NCBI RefSeq assembly: GCF_014207185.1
Contig: NZ_JACHCP010000005.1
Location: 248,001-312,000, forward strand
DNA: 64,000 bases
Direction: 5' to 3'
Source of the DNA: Rhodanobacter sp. A1T4
Lineage (GTDB): Bacteria; Pseudomonadota; Gammaproteobacteria; Xanthomonadales; Rhodanobacteraceae
A program made the translations under genes and the position numbers. The notes below the pieces were generated by a model, which saw nothing but the letters and a program-made list of their open reading frames with translations, did not search any database and was not told the DNA's origin. Below are positions 9,899-18,854 of the stretch, one piece after another (position 1 is the stretch's first letter; the number at the start of each line of letters is the position of its first letter).

Positions 9899-11656
9899 AT
9901 GAGTCACACTGCACTTGCCCCGACATCGGACGCCGTTCCGATCGATTCACTCATCGCGCCACACGGCGGCGTGCTGAAAGAACTCTATCTACCGCGCGCT
10001 GACGCAGAGGCGCTCAAGCAGCACAGCGCCAGCCTGCCCGGCATCGATCTCAATCCACGCCAACTGTGCGATCTCGAACTGCTGCTGAGCGGTGCGTTCT
10101 CGCCACTGGACGGCTTTCTCGGTCAGCGCGACTACGAGTCGGTGGTCGAGCATCTGCGCCTCGCCGACGGCACCTTGTGGCCGATGCCCATCACGCTTGA
10201 TGTCAGCGAGGCAGTAGCCGCAACGATAACGGCAGGCACAGAAGTGGCGCTGCGCGATAGCCAGGGCGTACCGCTGGCCGTGCTCGAGGTACAGGATATC
10301 TACCGACCGGATCGCCTGCACGAAGCGCAGCAGGTTTTCGGCAGCACCGATCGCCTGCATCCGGGCGTCGCCGAACTGCTCGAGCGGACCCAGCCAGTGG
10401 CCCTGGGTGGCCGCCTGCGCGGTGTGCAACCACCAGAACACCACGACTTCAGCGAATTGCGCGATACGCCGCGTGCTCTGCGCACGTGGTTCGCGGAAAA
10501 CGGCTGGAGTCACATCGTCGCGTTCCAAACGCGTAACCCGATGCATCGCGCGCATCGCGAACTGACCCTGCGCGCCGCACAGCAGGTTGGCGCCAAGTTG
10601 CTGATCCAACCGGTCGTCGGACTGACCAAACCGGGTGACGTCGATCACTACACCCGCGTGCGCTGCTATCGCGCCTTGCTGCCGCAATATCCGCAGGACA
10701 GCGCAAAACTATCGCTGCTGCCGCTGGCGATGCGCATGGGCGGCCCGCGCGAGGCGCTGTGGCACGCGATCATCCGCAAGAATTACGGTGCCAGCCATTT
10801 CATCGTCGGCCGCGATCACGCCGGCCCCGGCAACGACGCCAGCGGGCGGCCGTTCTATGGGCCGTTCGATGCACAGCAGTTGCTGACTCAGCATCAGGAC
10901 GAACTCGGCATCCAGATCGTGCCGTTTCCCGCGATGGTGTACGCGGCCAATCGCGATGAATATCTGCCGTCCACCGAAGTGACGGCCGGCGACGACGTGC
11001 GCGATATCTCCGGCACCGAACTACGCCGCCATTTGCACGAAGGCAGCGAGATCCCGGCATGGTTCAGTTTTCCGGAAGTGGTGGATATCCTGCGCGAACG
11101 TCATCCAGCGAAGGCGGCGCGCGGTTTCGCGCTGTTCTTCACCGGCCTGTCGGGCTCGGGCAAATCGACCATCGCGCAGGCGGTGATCGCACAGCTGCTG
11201 GAACGCACCAGCCGTCCGGTCACCGTGCTCGACGGCGACGAGGTGCGCAAGCATCTGTCACGCGGACTGGGCTTTTCACGCGAGGACCGCTCGGCCAACG
11301 TCACCCGCATCGGCTACGTGGCCAGCGAAATCGTGCGGCACGGCGGCATTGCCATCTGCGCGCCGATTGCACCGTTTGCTGATGATCGCGCCACGGTGCG
11401 GGCGCTGGTCGAGGCGCACGGCAACTTCGTCGAGATCCACGTTGCCACCGCCATCGAGGTCTGCGAAGCGCGCGATCGCAAGGGCCTGTATGCGCAGGCA
11501 CGCGCGGGCAAGATTGCCCACTTCACCGGCGTCAGCGATCCCTACGAGGTGCCGGATCGACCCGAACTGCGGGTAGATGGCAACGCGGCGGAGCCGGCGG
11601 TGTTGGCCCGGCAGATTCTCGCGCTGCTGCGCAATACGGGATTGATCAACGGCTGA
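9899..11656 (+). CDS. Fused ATP sulfurylase / APS kinase (Sat-CysC)
   Basis: Bifunctional enzyme of 585 residues that activates sulfate with ATP to APS and then phosphorylates APS to PAPS. Residues 1 to about 390 form a homomeric-type (Sat) ATP sulfurylase, with QTRNPMHRAHREL near 210, GRDHAGPG near 305 and the TAGDDVRDISGTELR tail. From about 400 to the end is an APS kinase with P-loop GLSGSGKST, then DGDEVRKHLSRGLGFS and DRSANVTRIGY. The heterodimeric CysD/CysN type common in gammaproteobacteria is absent here. The gene starts 72 bases after cysH and probably belongs to the same operon. The fused order Sat then CysC differs from CysN-CysC fusions. Confidence 0.94.
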   Translation: MSHTALAPTSDAVPIDSLIAPHGGVLKELYLPRADAEALKQHSASLPGIDLNPRQLCDLELLLSGAFSPLDGFLGQRDYESVVEHLRLADGTLWPMPITLDVSEAVAATITAGTEVALRDSQGVPLAVLEVQDIYRPDRLHEAQQVFGSTDRLHPGVAELLERTQPVALGGRLRGVQPPEHHDFSELRDTPRALRTWFAENGWSHIVAFQTRNPMHRAHRELTLRAAQQVGAKLLIQPVVGLTKPGDVDHYTRVRCYRALLPQYPQDSAKLSLLPLAMRMGGPREALWHAIIRKNYGASHFIVGRDHAGPGNDASGRPFYGPFDAQQLLTQHQDELGIQIVPFPAMVYAANRDEYLPSTEVTAGDDVRDISGTELRRHLHEGSEIPAWFSFPEVVDILRERHPAKAARGFALFFTGLSGSGKSTIAQAVIAQLLERTSRPVTVLDGDEVRKHLSRGLGFSREDRSANVTRIGYVASEIVRHGGIAICAPIAPFADDRATVRALVEAHGNFVEIHVATAIEVCEARDRKGLYAQARAGKIAHFTGVSDPYEVPDRPELRVDGNAAEPAVLARQILALLRNTGLING

Positions 11657-11962
11657 TTCTGGCTACTGTCTGCCAGATGACATGCGAGCCGCGGCGACTG
11701 GCGCAATGATGGTTATTACGCCAGTCGTTGCGCAAATTGATTGGCAACCATTACCCATGGGTGGCCGTTGGTTGTGACGCAAACCTTTGCGGAAGGCTCT
11801 ATCAAAAATGATTAGACGTCTGCACGTCTGTTTGAATGGATATGACACAAGCGGCATATCAGACATAACCGCAAGGCATAAGCCAGGCGAAACAAATCAT
11901 TTGTCTTGCCTTGGCGCGCCTCGTAGCTTGGTCGATCCACTGAGGTTAGTCACCAGGTGACG
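11657..11962. other. Intergenic region upstream of cysG
   Basis: About 300 bases without a supported gene between the Sat-CysC gene and cysG. It contains the tandem octamer element at 11814-11829 and otherwise only moderately AT-rich sequence. A separate transcript for cysG is likely to start here. Confidence 0.5.
11814..11829 (+). promoter_or_regulatory. Tandem AGACGTCT-like octamers upstream of cysG
   Basis: AGACGTCT followed by GCACGTCT, which also reads as an inverted repeat AGACGT-N4-ACGTCT. It lies about 135 bases before cysG, just after a weak promoter-like pair (TTTGCG, 17 bases, TGATTA). Octamers of this sequence in tandem are the known target type of the methionine repressor MetJ in enterobacteria. 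The identity of the regulator in this organism is inferred only. Confidence 0.45.
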
Positions 11963-13453
11963 ATGAAGCTGTATCCGCTGTTCGCCGATCTTGCCCACCG
12001 CGCTGTGCTGGTGGTGGGCGGTGGTGCCGTGGCCGAACGCAAGATTGCCGCCCTGCTCGATGCGCAAGCACAGATCACCGTGCACGCGATCGAGTTAACG
12101 CCGCAGCTGCAGGCCTGGGCCGATGAAGGACGAATCATTCTGCGCAGCGGGCCGTTCGACGATACGTGGCTCGATACGGTCTGGCTGGTCATCGCTGCCA
12201 CGTCGGACAACGCATTGAACAAGCGCGTCGCCGCGCTAGCCGAGTCGCGACGGATTTTTGTCAATGTGGTGGATGACTCGGCGCTATGCAGCTTCCATGT
12301 GCCGGCGGTGATCGACCGCGCGCCACTGACCATCGCCATTTCCAGCGGCGGCGATGCGCCGATGCTGGCGCGGCTACTGCGCGAGCGGCTGGAAACCCTG
12401 CTCGATCATTCACTCGGCGCATTGGCGTCACTGGCGGCAAAGCTGCGCAAGCGCATTCGCCTGCGATACCCCGACCTGGCCGGCCGACGGAGCTTCTACG
12501 AGGATCTTTTCACTGGCCCAGTGGCAAGACTGCTGCGACAAGGGCAACCGGATCGCGCGCTCGAAGCCGCAGAGCATCTGCTGGCATCGACTCCGGCGCG
12601 CGCCGCTGGATCGGTGGTGCTGGTCGGTGCCGGGCCCGGTGATCCCGGCTTGCTGACCCTGCGTGCGCTGCGTGCACTGAACGAAGCGGATGTGATTCTG
12701 CATGACCGACTGGTGAGTGCCGAGGTACTGGATCTGGCGCGACGCGATGCCGAGCGCATCGAGGTCGCCAAGCAGGCCGGCAACCACCACACCACGCAGG
12801 ACGGCATCCATGCGCTGCTGCTCGAACATGCGCGCGCCGGCAAGCGTGTGATTCGCCTCAAGGGCGGCGATCCTTTTGTATTCGGCCGTGGTGGCGAGGA
12901 GCTGGAATTTCTGCGCGATCACGGCATTCCTTATGAAGTGGTACCCGGCATCACCGCTGCTGTGGCCTGCGCTGCGTATGCCGGCATACCGCTGACGCAT
13001 CGCGATCACGCGCAGTCAGTGCGTTTCGTCACCGCGCACTGCCGCTCATCGATGGACACGCTCGATTGGCCAGCGCTGGCGCAGGAGCGACAGACGCTGG
13101 CGGTCTATATGGGGGTCGGCGAATTGCCGACGCTGCAGGCCAACTTGATCGCGCACGGCCGAGCCGCGTCGACACCATTCGCACTGATCGAAAACGGCTC
13201 GCGCGCCGACCAGCGTGTGGTCACCGGTACGCTGGCGCAGCTGGCCGAGTGGGCAACCACGCATGCCGTGCGCTCGCCCGCGCTGCTGATCCTCGGCGAG
13301 GTGGCTGCACTGGCAGAGTCGCTGGCATGGTTTGGTCAGGCACCCCTGGGCGCGGCGGTTGCGTCGATGCGTGGCAAAGCGCCGATCAAAACGCTCCCGG
13401 CCCCGGAGCGGCGCATGGGCGGAAACCTGCTGAGTGCGATTCATCATCGATAA
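11963..13453 (+). CDS. cysG: CysG, multifunctional siroheme synthase
   Basis: Makes siroheme from uroporphyrinogen III: a C-terminal methyltransferase (SUMT) forms precorrin-2, and the N-terminal domain oxidises it with NAD and inserts iron. The start at ATG 11963 gives 496 residues and lines up with the usual beginning ([10 protein letters not shown]); a GTG at 11957 is also possible. Residues 1-110 hold the NAD-binding [11 protein letters not shown]. The SUMT part starts near 215 with [17 protein letters not shown] and includes [15 protein letters not shown] and VVPGITAA. It supplies the prosthetic group for CysI. The gap to cysK is 60 bases, so they are probably co-transcribed. Confidence 0.95.
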   Translation: MKLYPLFADLAHRAVLVVGGGAVAERKIAALLDAQAQITVHAIELTPQLQAWADEGRIILRSGPFDDTWLDTVWLVIAATSDNALNKRVAALAESRRIFVNVVDDSALCSFHVPAVIDRAPLTIAISSGGDAPMLARLLRERLETLLDHSLGALASLAAKLRKRIRLRYPDLAGRRSFYEDLFTGPVARLLRQGQPDRALEAAEHLLASTPARAAGSVVLVGAGPGDPGLLTLRALRALNEADVILHDRLVSAEVLDLARRDAERIEVAKQAGNHHTTQDGIHALLLEHARAGKRVIRLKGGDPFVFGRGGEELEFLRDHGIPYEVVPGITAAVACAAYAGIPLTHRDHAQSVRFVTAHCRSSMDTLDWPALAQERQTLAVYMGVGELPTLQANLIAHGRAASTPFALIENGSRADQRVVTGTLAQLAEWATTHAVRSPALLILGEVAALAESLAWFGQAPLGAAVASMRGKAPIKTLPAPERRMGGNLLSAIHHR

Positions 13454-13513
13454 CGAAAACGTTCGCCAAGGCGAGCGATGATTCCTACCCCCTATCCATC
13501 CACCGGAGTCACC

Positions 13514-14455
13514 ATGATCTACGAAAGCATTCTCGACACGATCGGCAACACACCGGTGGTGAAGCTGCACCGACTGGCACCCAAGCATGTCGAGATCTAT
13601 GTCAAGGTGGAGGCGTTCAACCCGGCTGGTTCGGTGAAGGATCGGCTCGCCCTGGCGATCATTCTCGATGCCGAAAAACGCGGTGTGCTGACACCGGGCC
13701 AGACCGTGGTGGAAGCCACCTCTGGCAATACCGGCGTCGCCCTGGCCGCCGTCTGTGCGGCTCGCGGCTATCCGTTTGTGGCGGTGATGACCGAAACATT
13801 CTCGATAGAGCGGCGCAAGCTGATCCGCGCCTATGGCGGCAAGGTGCTGCTGACGCCGGCCGCCGAACGTGGCACCGGCATGGTACGCAAGGCAGCCGAG
13901 CTGGCGCAGAAGCACGGCTGGTTTCTTGCCAATCAATTCGACAATCCGGCCAACCCCGCCTACCACCGCAATACCACCGCGCCGGAAATCCTGCGCGATT
14001 TCGCCGGTCGCCGGTTGGATTATTTCGTCAGCGGCTGGGGCACCGGCGGCACGATCACCGGCGTGGGTGAGGTACTCAAGCTAGCCCGACCGGACGTAAA
14101 AATTATTGCCACCGAACCGGCCGGCGCCGCGCTGCTGTCCGGCAAGGAATGGCAGCCGCACAAGATCCAGGGCTGGACGCCGGACTTTCTGCCGGGCGTG
14201 CTGAACCGCGAGATTGCCGAGCGTATCGTGCCGGTCGATGACGTGCTGGCGCGCGACACCGCACGCGCGCTGGCGCAGAAGGAGGGCATCTTTGTCGGCA
14301 TCTCGGCAGGAGCCACGCTGGCCGCTGCGCTTGAAGTCGCCCGCAATGCGCCGGACGGTTCGGTACTGCTGACGATGCTGCCGGATACCGGTGAACGCTA
14401 TCTGTCGACGTTCCTGTTCGAAGGCGTCAACGAAGGCTCGGACGAGATCGCCTGA
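13514..14455 (+). CDS. cysK: Cysteine synthase (O-acetylserine sulfhydrylase)
   Basis: PLP enzyme that joins sulfide to O-acetylserine to form cysteine, the last step of sulfate assimilation. The protein has 313 residues. The PLP lysine is K42 in PAGSVKDR, the phosphate and substrate loop is EATSGNTG near 70, and GTGGTITGVGE lies near 180. GGAG at 13505 precedes ATG 13514. CysK and CysM are hard to tell apart; residue pattern and length favour the CysK-like side, but a CysM-type substrate range cannot be excluded. It is the last gene of the sulfur block and runs convergently towards glnA. Confidence 0.9.
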   Translation: MIYESILDTIGNTPVVKLHRLAPKHVEIYVKVEAFNPAGSVKDRLALAIILDAEKRGVLTPGQTVVEATSGNTGVALAAVCAARGYPFVAVMTETFSIERRKLIRAYGGKVLLTPAAERGTGMVRKAAELAQKHGWFLANQFDNPANPAYHRNTTAPEILRDFAGRRLDYFVSGWGTGGTITGVGEVLKLARPDVKIIATEPAGAALLSGKEWQPHKIQGWTPDFLPGVLNREIAERIVPVDDVLARDTARALAQKEGIFVGISAGATLAAALEVARNAPDGSVLLTMLPDTGERYLSTFLFEGVNEGSDEIA

Positions 14456-14494
14456 ATACCCTGCCTGTGTTCGATGAGCATAGGCATCGACGAT

Positions 14495-14526
14495 AAAAAA
14501 CGGACGCCGAGGCGTCCGTTTTTTGT
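14495..14526. terminator. Bidirectional terminator between cysK and glnA
   Basis: CGGACGC (14501-14507) pairs with GCGTCCG (14512-14518) around a four-base loop. The stem is flanked by a run of six A on the left and six T on the right. It would stop transcription of cysK on the plus strand and glnA on the minus strand. Confidence 0.88.
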
Positions 14527-14543
14527 TGCGACTTCCGTCGAAG

Positions 14544-15953
14544 TCAGAGCGAGTAATACATCTGGAACTCGACCGGGTGCGTGCTGGCACGGTAGCGGGT
14601 GACTTCCTTCATCTTCAACTCGATATAGGCATCGAGGAAGTCGTCGGTAAACACGCCGCCGGCCTTGAGGAAATCGCGATCCTTGTCGAGCGCTTCCAGT
14701 GCCTGATCGAGGCTGGAGCAAACTTGCGGGATGTTCTTCTCTTCTTCCGGCGGCAGGTCGTACAGATCCTTGTCGGCCGGGGCACCCGGGTCGATCTTGT
14801 TGATGATGCCGTCGAGGCCGGCCATCATCAGCGCGGTGAACACTAGGTAGCCCGACTGCATCGGGTCGGGGAAGCGCACCTCGATGCGGCGACCCTTCGG
14901 GCTGGCCACGTACGGGATGCGGCAGCTGGCCGAACGGTTACGTGCCGAATAGGCCAGCATCACCGGCGCTTCGAAGCCTGGCACCAGACGCTTGTAGCTG
15001 TTGGTGGTGGAGTTGGAGAACGCGTTGATCGCCTTGGCATGCTTGAAGATGCCACCGATGTACCACAGCGCGGTCTGCGACAGGCCGCCGTAAAGGTCAC
15101 CGGCAAACAGGTTCTCGCCGCCTTTGCTGAGCGACTGATGCACGTGCATGCCGCTGCCGTTGTCGCCGACGATCGGCTTGGGCATGAAGGTAACGGTCTT
15201 GCCGTTCTGATGCGCGACGTTCTTCACCACGTACTTCATGGTGATCAGCTCATCGGCCTTCTTGACCAGCGTGTTGAACTTGACGCCGATCTCGCACTGA
15301 CCGGCGTTGGCCACTTCGTGGTGATGCACTTCGACGGTTTGACCGAGCGACTCCAGCACCTTGCACATGTCGGCGCGCAGATCGCCCAGCGAATCGACCG
15401 GGCTGACCGGAAAGTAGCCGCCCTTGATGCCGGGGCGATGGCCGGTGTTGTCGCCGTCGTACTTGTACTTGGAGCTCCACGCGGCTTCCTGCGAGGTGAT
15501 CTCGTAGAAGGCATGCCCCATGTCGTTCTGCCAACGCACCGAATCGAAGATGAAGAATTCGGGTTCCGGCCCAAAGAAGGCCGTGTCGGCGATGCCGGTG
15601 GATTTGAGAAACGCCTCACCGCGCTTGGCAATGGAACGTGGGTCGCGGCCATAGGCCTGCATGGTCGACGGCTCGAGCACGTCGCAATGCAGAACCAGCT
15701 GGGTGTGTGCGCTGAACGGATCGAGATAGGCAGTCTCCGGATCGGGCAACAGGACCATGTCCGACTCGTTGATGCCTTTCCAGCCGGAAATCGACGAACC
15801 GTCGAACATCTTGCCGTCTTCGAACGTCGAATCGTCGATCGCGTGGGCGGGAAAGCTGACGTGATGGTGGACACCGAGGATGTCGGCGAAGCGGAAGTCG
15901 ACGAACTCGACCTCGTGTTCCTGAATTAGATCGAGCACTTTCTTGGCGGACAT
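14544..15953 (-). CDS. glnA: Glutamine synthetase type I
   Basis: Dodecameric enzyme that forms glutamine from glutamate, ammonium and ATP, the main ammonium assimilation step. The protein has 469 residues. [11 protein letters not shown] lies near 50, the ATP-binding [12 protein letters not shown] near 260, and the adenylylation tyrosine Y398 sits in DLYDLPPE, so activity should be controlled by GlnE. The start at 15953 is supported by an upstream GAGG; longer in-frame starts would lie upstream of the proposed sigma-54 promoter. It stands in the same direction as glnK-amtB, but with its own promoter. Confidence 0.97.
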   Translation of the reverse strand: MSAKKVLDLIQEHEVEFVDFRFADILGVHHHVSFPAHAIDDSTFEDGKMFDGSSISGWKGINESDMVLLPDPETAYLDPFSAHTQLVLHCDVLEPSTMQAYGRDPRSIAKRGEAFLKSTGIADTAFFGPEPEFFIFDSVRWQNDMGHAFYEITSQEAAWSSKYKYDGDNTGHRPGIKGGYFPVSPVDSLGDLRADMCKVLESLGQTVEVHHHEVANAGQCEIGVKFNTLVKKADELITMKYVVKNVAHQNGKTVTFMPKPIVGDNGSGMHVHQSLSKGGENLFAGDLYGGLSQTALWYIGGIFKHAKAINAFSNSTTNSYKRLVPGFEAPVMLAYSARNRSASCRIPYVASPKGRRIEVRFPDPMQSGYLVFTALMMAGLDGIINKIDPGAPADKDLYDLPPEEEKNIPQVCSSLDQALEALDKDRDFLKAGGVFTDDFLDAYIELKMKEVTRYRASTHPVEFQMYYSL

Positions 15954-15989
15954 ACGAACAACCTCGGATGGTGAGTGACAGGCAGCTTT

Positions 15990-16005
15990 AGCAAGCGTCA
16001 TGCCA
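15990..16005 (-). promoter_or_regulatory. Sigma-54 promoter of glnA
   Basis: On the minus strand the sequence reads TGGCAT-GACGC-TTGCT, with the exact GG-N10-GC spacing of -24/-12 promoters and only one deviation from TGGCAC-N5-TTGCT. Transcription would begin about 25 bases before the glnA start codon. This is the strongest regulatory site in the window. Confidence 0.8.
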
Positions 16006-16099
16006 TGGCGTGAAACCGCGATTTCATCCGCAGTTGCGCCATTGGCGACGGCTGCAGCGTGACGTATCGCATCATACACGGGCAATTCTGCACGTTATT

Positions 16100-16116
16100 T
16101 GCACCATTATGAAGCA
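16100..16116 (-). promoter_or_regulatory. Candidate NtrC enhancer site upstream of glnA
   Basis: TGCACC-N5-GAAGCA resembles the NtrC palindrome TGCAC-N7-GTGCA with an imperfect right half. It lies roughly 100 bases upstream of the sigma-54 -24 element, a normal enhancer distance. Confidence 0.45.
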
Positions 16117-16119
16117 ATG

Positions 16120-16164
16120 CGGTATGGCAGACCCAGGCCGAGCAGGCGTGAACCTGCCATACCG
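16120..16164. other. 11-bp perfect inverted repeat between amtB and glnA
   Basis: CGGTATGGCAG (16120-16130) is mirrored by CTGCCATACCG (16154-16164) over 23 bases. Within the loop a smaller CAGG/CCTG pairing is possible. It sits right after the amtB stop codon, so it may end or stabilise the amtB transcript; no strong T-run follows on the minus strand. Confidence 0.5.
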
Positions 16165-16178
16165 ATATGTCGGATAGG

Positions 16179-17537
16179 TTAAGCCTCGTATGCGCTCTCG
16201 CCATGCGAGCTGATATCCAGACCTTCGCGCTCGGCTTCTGGGCTGACGCGTAGTCCGAAGATCAGCTTCACGATCAGGTAGACGATCACTGACACTACGC
16301 TGCTCCACACTAGCGTGATCGACACGCCGAGCGCCTGCACACCCAACTGCTGGGCAATCGTGGTGTTGCCGGTACCGAAGCCGGTACCGCCGAGCACCGG
16401 TGCGCTGAACACGCCGGTGAGCAAGGCGCCGACGATGCCGCCGATACCATGGACACCGAACACATCGAGCGCGTCGTCGGCCTTGAGAATCTTCTTCAGT
16501 CCGGTCACGCCCCACACGCAGAAGACGCTCGCCAGCGCACCAATCACCAGCGAGCCCATCGGACCCACCGTGCCGCAAGCCGGAGTAATGGCGACCAGGC
16601 CGGCAACAGCGCCGGAAGCACCACCGACCATCGACGGCTTGCCTCTTTTGACGACTTCGACAAGTAGCCACGACAGCACCGCAGCCGCTGTTGCAAGCAA
16701 GGTGTTGATGAAGGCCAGGGCGGCACCGCTGTTGGCTTCCAGATTGGAGCCAGCATTGAAGCCGAACCAGCCCACCCAGAGCAGGGCCGCGCCGACCATG
16801 GTGAAAGTCACGTTGTGCGGCTTCATCGACTCTTTGCCCAGGCCCAGTCGCGGACCCACCATGTAGGCACCGACCAGACCGGCGATACCGGCATTGATGT
16901 GCACCACGGTGCCGCCGGCAAAGTCCAGCGCGCCCTTGGCGAACATGAAGCCGTCAGGCCCGAACCAGACCATGTGCGCGATCGGTAGATAGGCAAAGGT
17001 GAACCACAGTGCGGTAAACGCCAGCACGGCGCGGAAGCGCATGCGTTCGGCGAACGAGCCGACGATCAGTGCACCCGTGATTCCGGCGAAGGTGGACTGG
17101 AACACGATGAACACGTACTCAGGCAGCGACACGTTGGCGGTGAACGTGGCCGACAGCGTGTCCTTGGTCACCCCGTGCAGGAACACCTTGCTGAAGCCGC
17201 CAATGAACGCGTTGCCCTCGGTGAACGCCAGGCTGTAGCCATAGATGACCCACAGCACCAGGATCATCGAGAACACCGTCATCACCTGCATCAGCACTGA
17301 CAGCACGTTCTTTGCACGCACCAGGCCGCCGTAGAAAAGTGCCAGGCCCGGCACCGTCATCAGCAACACCAGCAAGGTCGAGGTAAGCATCCAGGCCACG
17401 TCGCCCTTGTCGACCACCTGGACCACGGGTGCTGCAGCGAAAGCAGAAGGTGCCAGCAGGAGCAGACACAAGAACACGAATGACGCTATACACCCCGGCA
17501 GGCTGCGCGAGTGGCGGATCAACAGAAGCTGTTTCAT
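16179..17537 (-). CDS. amtB: Ammonium transporter AmtB
   Basis: Trimeric inner-membrane channel for ammonium. The protein has 452 residues, with an N-terminal signal peptide (cleavage near AFAAAP, about residue 35) and eleven predicted membrane helices. The pore twin histidines are visible in YLPIAHMVWF and FGVHGIGGIVG, and the Amt signature region includes DFAGGTVVHINAG. It follows glnK by 21 bases in one operon, the standard arrangement in which GlnK plugs the channel when nitrogen is plentiful. Confidence 0.96.
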   Translation of the reverse strand: MKQLLLIRHSRSLPGCIASFVFLCLLLLAPSAFAAAPVVQVVDKGDVAWMLTSTLLVLLMTVPGLALFYGGLVRAKNVLSVLMQVMTVFSMILVLWVIYGYSLAFTEGNAFIGGFSKVFLHGVTKDTLSATFTANVSLPEYVFIVFQSTFAGITGALIVGSFAERMRFRAVLAFTALWFTFAYLPIAHMVWFGPDGFMFAKGALDFAGGTVVHINAGIAGLVGAYMVGPRLGLGKESMKPHNVTFTMVGAALLWVGWFGFNAGSNLEANSGAALAFINTLLATAAAVLSWLLVEVVKRGKPSMVGGASGAVAGLVAITPACGTVGPMGSLVIGALASVFCVWGVTGLKKILKADDALDVFGVHGIGGIVGALLTGVFSAPVLGGTGFGTGNTTIAQQLGVQALGVSITLVWSSVVSVIVYLIVKLIFGLRVSPEAEREGLDISSHGESAYEA

Positions 17538-17558
17538 GGAAACCTCGCAAGGCAGGAT

Positions 17559-17927
<369 letters not shown>

Positions 17928-18001
17928 TTACCCACTGCGGCTGGTAAATACCTCTTCAAAAAGCTGGTGGTTCAAAAGTACCTTAATTAAAAATTTTCGA
18001 T

Positions 18002-18766
18002 TCAAAATGATTTGCTGAGCGTGAGAATCCCGGTGGTACGACCGACGAAATGTCCATCGGCGTTGGTGTAAGCGCTGCGTTTGGCATTGGTGTCGTAGTA
18101 GCCGAGGCCAATCGAATAGCCATTGGGCCAGGCGCGCGTCACGCCCACCCTCCAGTCGGTATAGGAAAAACCCGGCGTGTTCGAAACATCCTGATGCCCG
18201 ACATGCGAGTTCAAGGTCCAACCGGGACTGAACTCGTAGTTGTAGGACAGATCCACATAGCCGCTGTTCTTGCTATCCGGGAAGCCGAACAGGTTCGTGA
18301 GCGCGTACGAGTACTTCAGCGCAATACCTTCCCAGGTCAGCGACGCATAGGCTTCCGTCGTGTACGGACGGGTGAAGTCCGATGGATAGGTACCGGGGTA
18401 GTAGTACGTGTACAGACCGACGTCATAAGCCCAGTCAGGACTCAGATTGCCGCGATAGCCGGTGTAGATATCGATTTCCAGGCTGCTGGAAATGCGCGCT
18501 TCTGGCGTTGACGCATCGGACAACCAGCTGATGTTGCTGCCCCAGATGCCGACATACCAGCCGCTGGCATCGTCGTACTCGACACCCGGCTGGAACGCCG
18601 GTTTGCGATTGGTTTGCGACAGGCCGCGGAACAGATAATCGTTCGTTGCCGTCACGCTGCCGACGAACTTGTCGGCAGGCGCTTCAGGTGCATCATCCGC
18701 CAGCGCAGCCATCGGATCGCTCAACATCACCGCACTTGCAAGCAGCCACTGCGTCGTTCGCCTCAT
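18002..18766 (-). CDS. TorF-family putative porin
   Basis: Outer membrane protein of 254 residues in the family first described as conserved hypothetical TIGR02001 (Gcw_chp). It has a signal peptide ending near ALADD (about residue 24), the conserved start FVGSVTATNDYLFRGLSQT, alternating aromatic beta strands and a terminal phenylalanine (LSKSF) as needed for outer membrane insertion. The substrate is not known. Members often sit beside glnK-amtB and are assumed to serve nitrogen uptake. Here, however, the promoter carries an element shared with cysG, so sulfur-related control is possible. Confidence 0.85.
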   Translation of the reverse strand: MRRTTQWLLASAVMLSDPMAALADDAPEAPADKFVGSVTATNDYLFRGLSQTNRKPAFQPGVEYDDASGWYVGIWGSNISWLSDASTPEARISSSLEIDIYTGYRGNLSPDWAYDVGLYTYYYPGTYPSDFTRPYTTEAYASLTWEGIALKYSYALTNLFGFPDSKNSGYVDLSYNYEFSPGWTLNSHVGHQDVSNTPGFSYTDWRVGVTRAWPNGYSIGLGYYDTNAKRSAYTNADGHFVGRTTGILTLSKSF

Positions 18767-18804
18767 CGGGTTGCTCCTAGGCTTATGTATGAAACGCAGA
18801 TCGC

Positions 18805-18824
18805 ATGGACGTCTGGACGTCCAT
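18805..18824 (-). promoter_or_regulatory. Palindromic operator in front of the porin gene
   Basis: Perfect 8-base arms ATGGACGT and ACGTCCAT around CTGG. The same stretch reads as two tandem TGGACGTC octamers. It lies 39 bases before the start codon and directly abuts the proposed -10. The core GACGTCTG-N-ACGTC is shared with the element upstream of cysG. Confidence 0.55.
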
Positions 18825-18854
18825 AACTTACCGCGACTTTGACAAAGTCGACAA
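18825..18854 (-). promoter_or_regulatory. Candidate promoter of the porin gene
   Basis: On the minus strand, TTGTCG (18849-18854) is followed after 18 bases by TAAGTT (18825-18830). The spacer holds most of a second palindrome, CGACTTTG-A-CAAAGTCG (18834-18850). The proposed start of transcription falls inside the downstream operator. Confidence 0.45.
18834..18850. promoter_or_regulatory. 17-base perfect palindrome between -35 and -10 of the porin promoter
   Basis: CGACTTTG and CAAAGTCG flank one central A. Its position in the promoter spacer suggests a binding site for a second regulator. Nothing identifies the protein. Confidence 0.4.

Noticed and set aside
15039-15929. A 296-codon frame antisense to glnA
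   Set aside because: It is a shadow of glutamine synthetase, which is beyond doubt on the minus strand.
16110-16130. A second sigma-54 promoter upstream of glnA (TGCCAT...TTGC)
   Set aside because: The spacing is one base too long and the GG doublet is missing; it is part of the inverted repeat 16120-16164.
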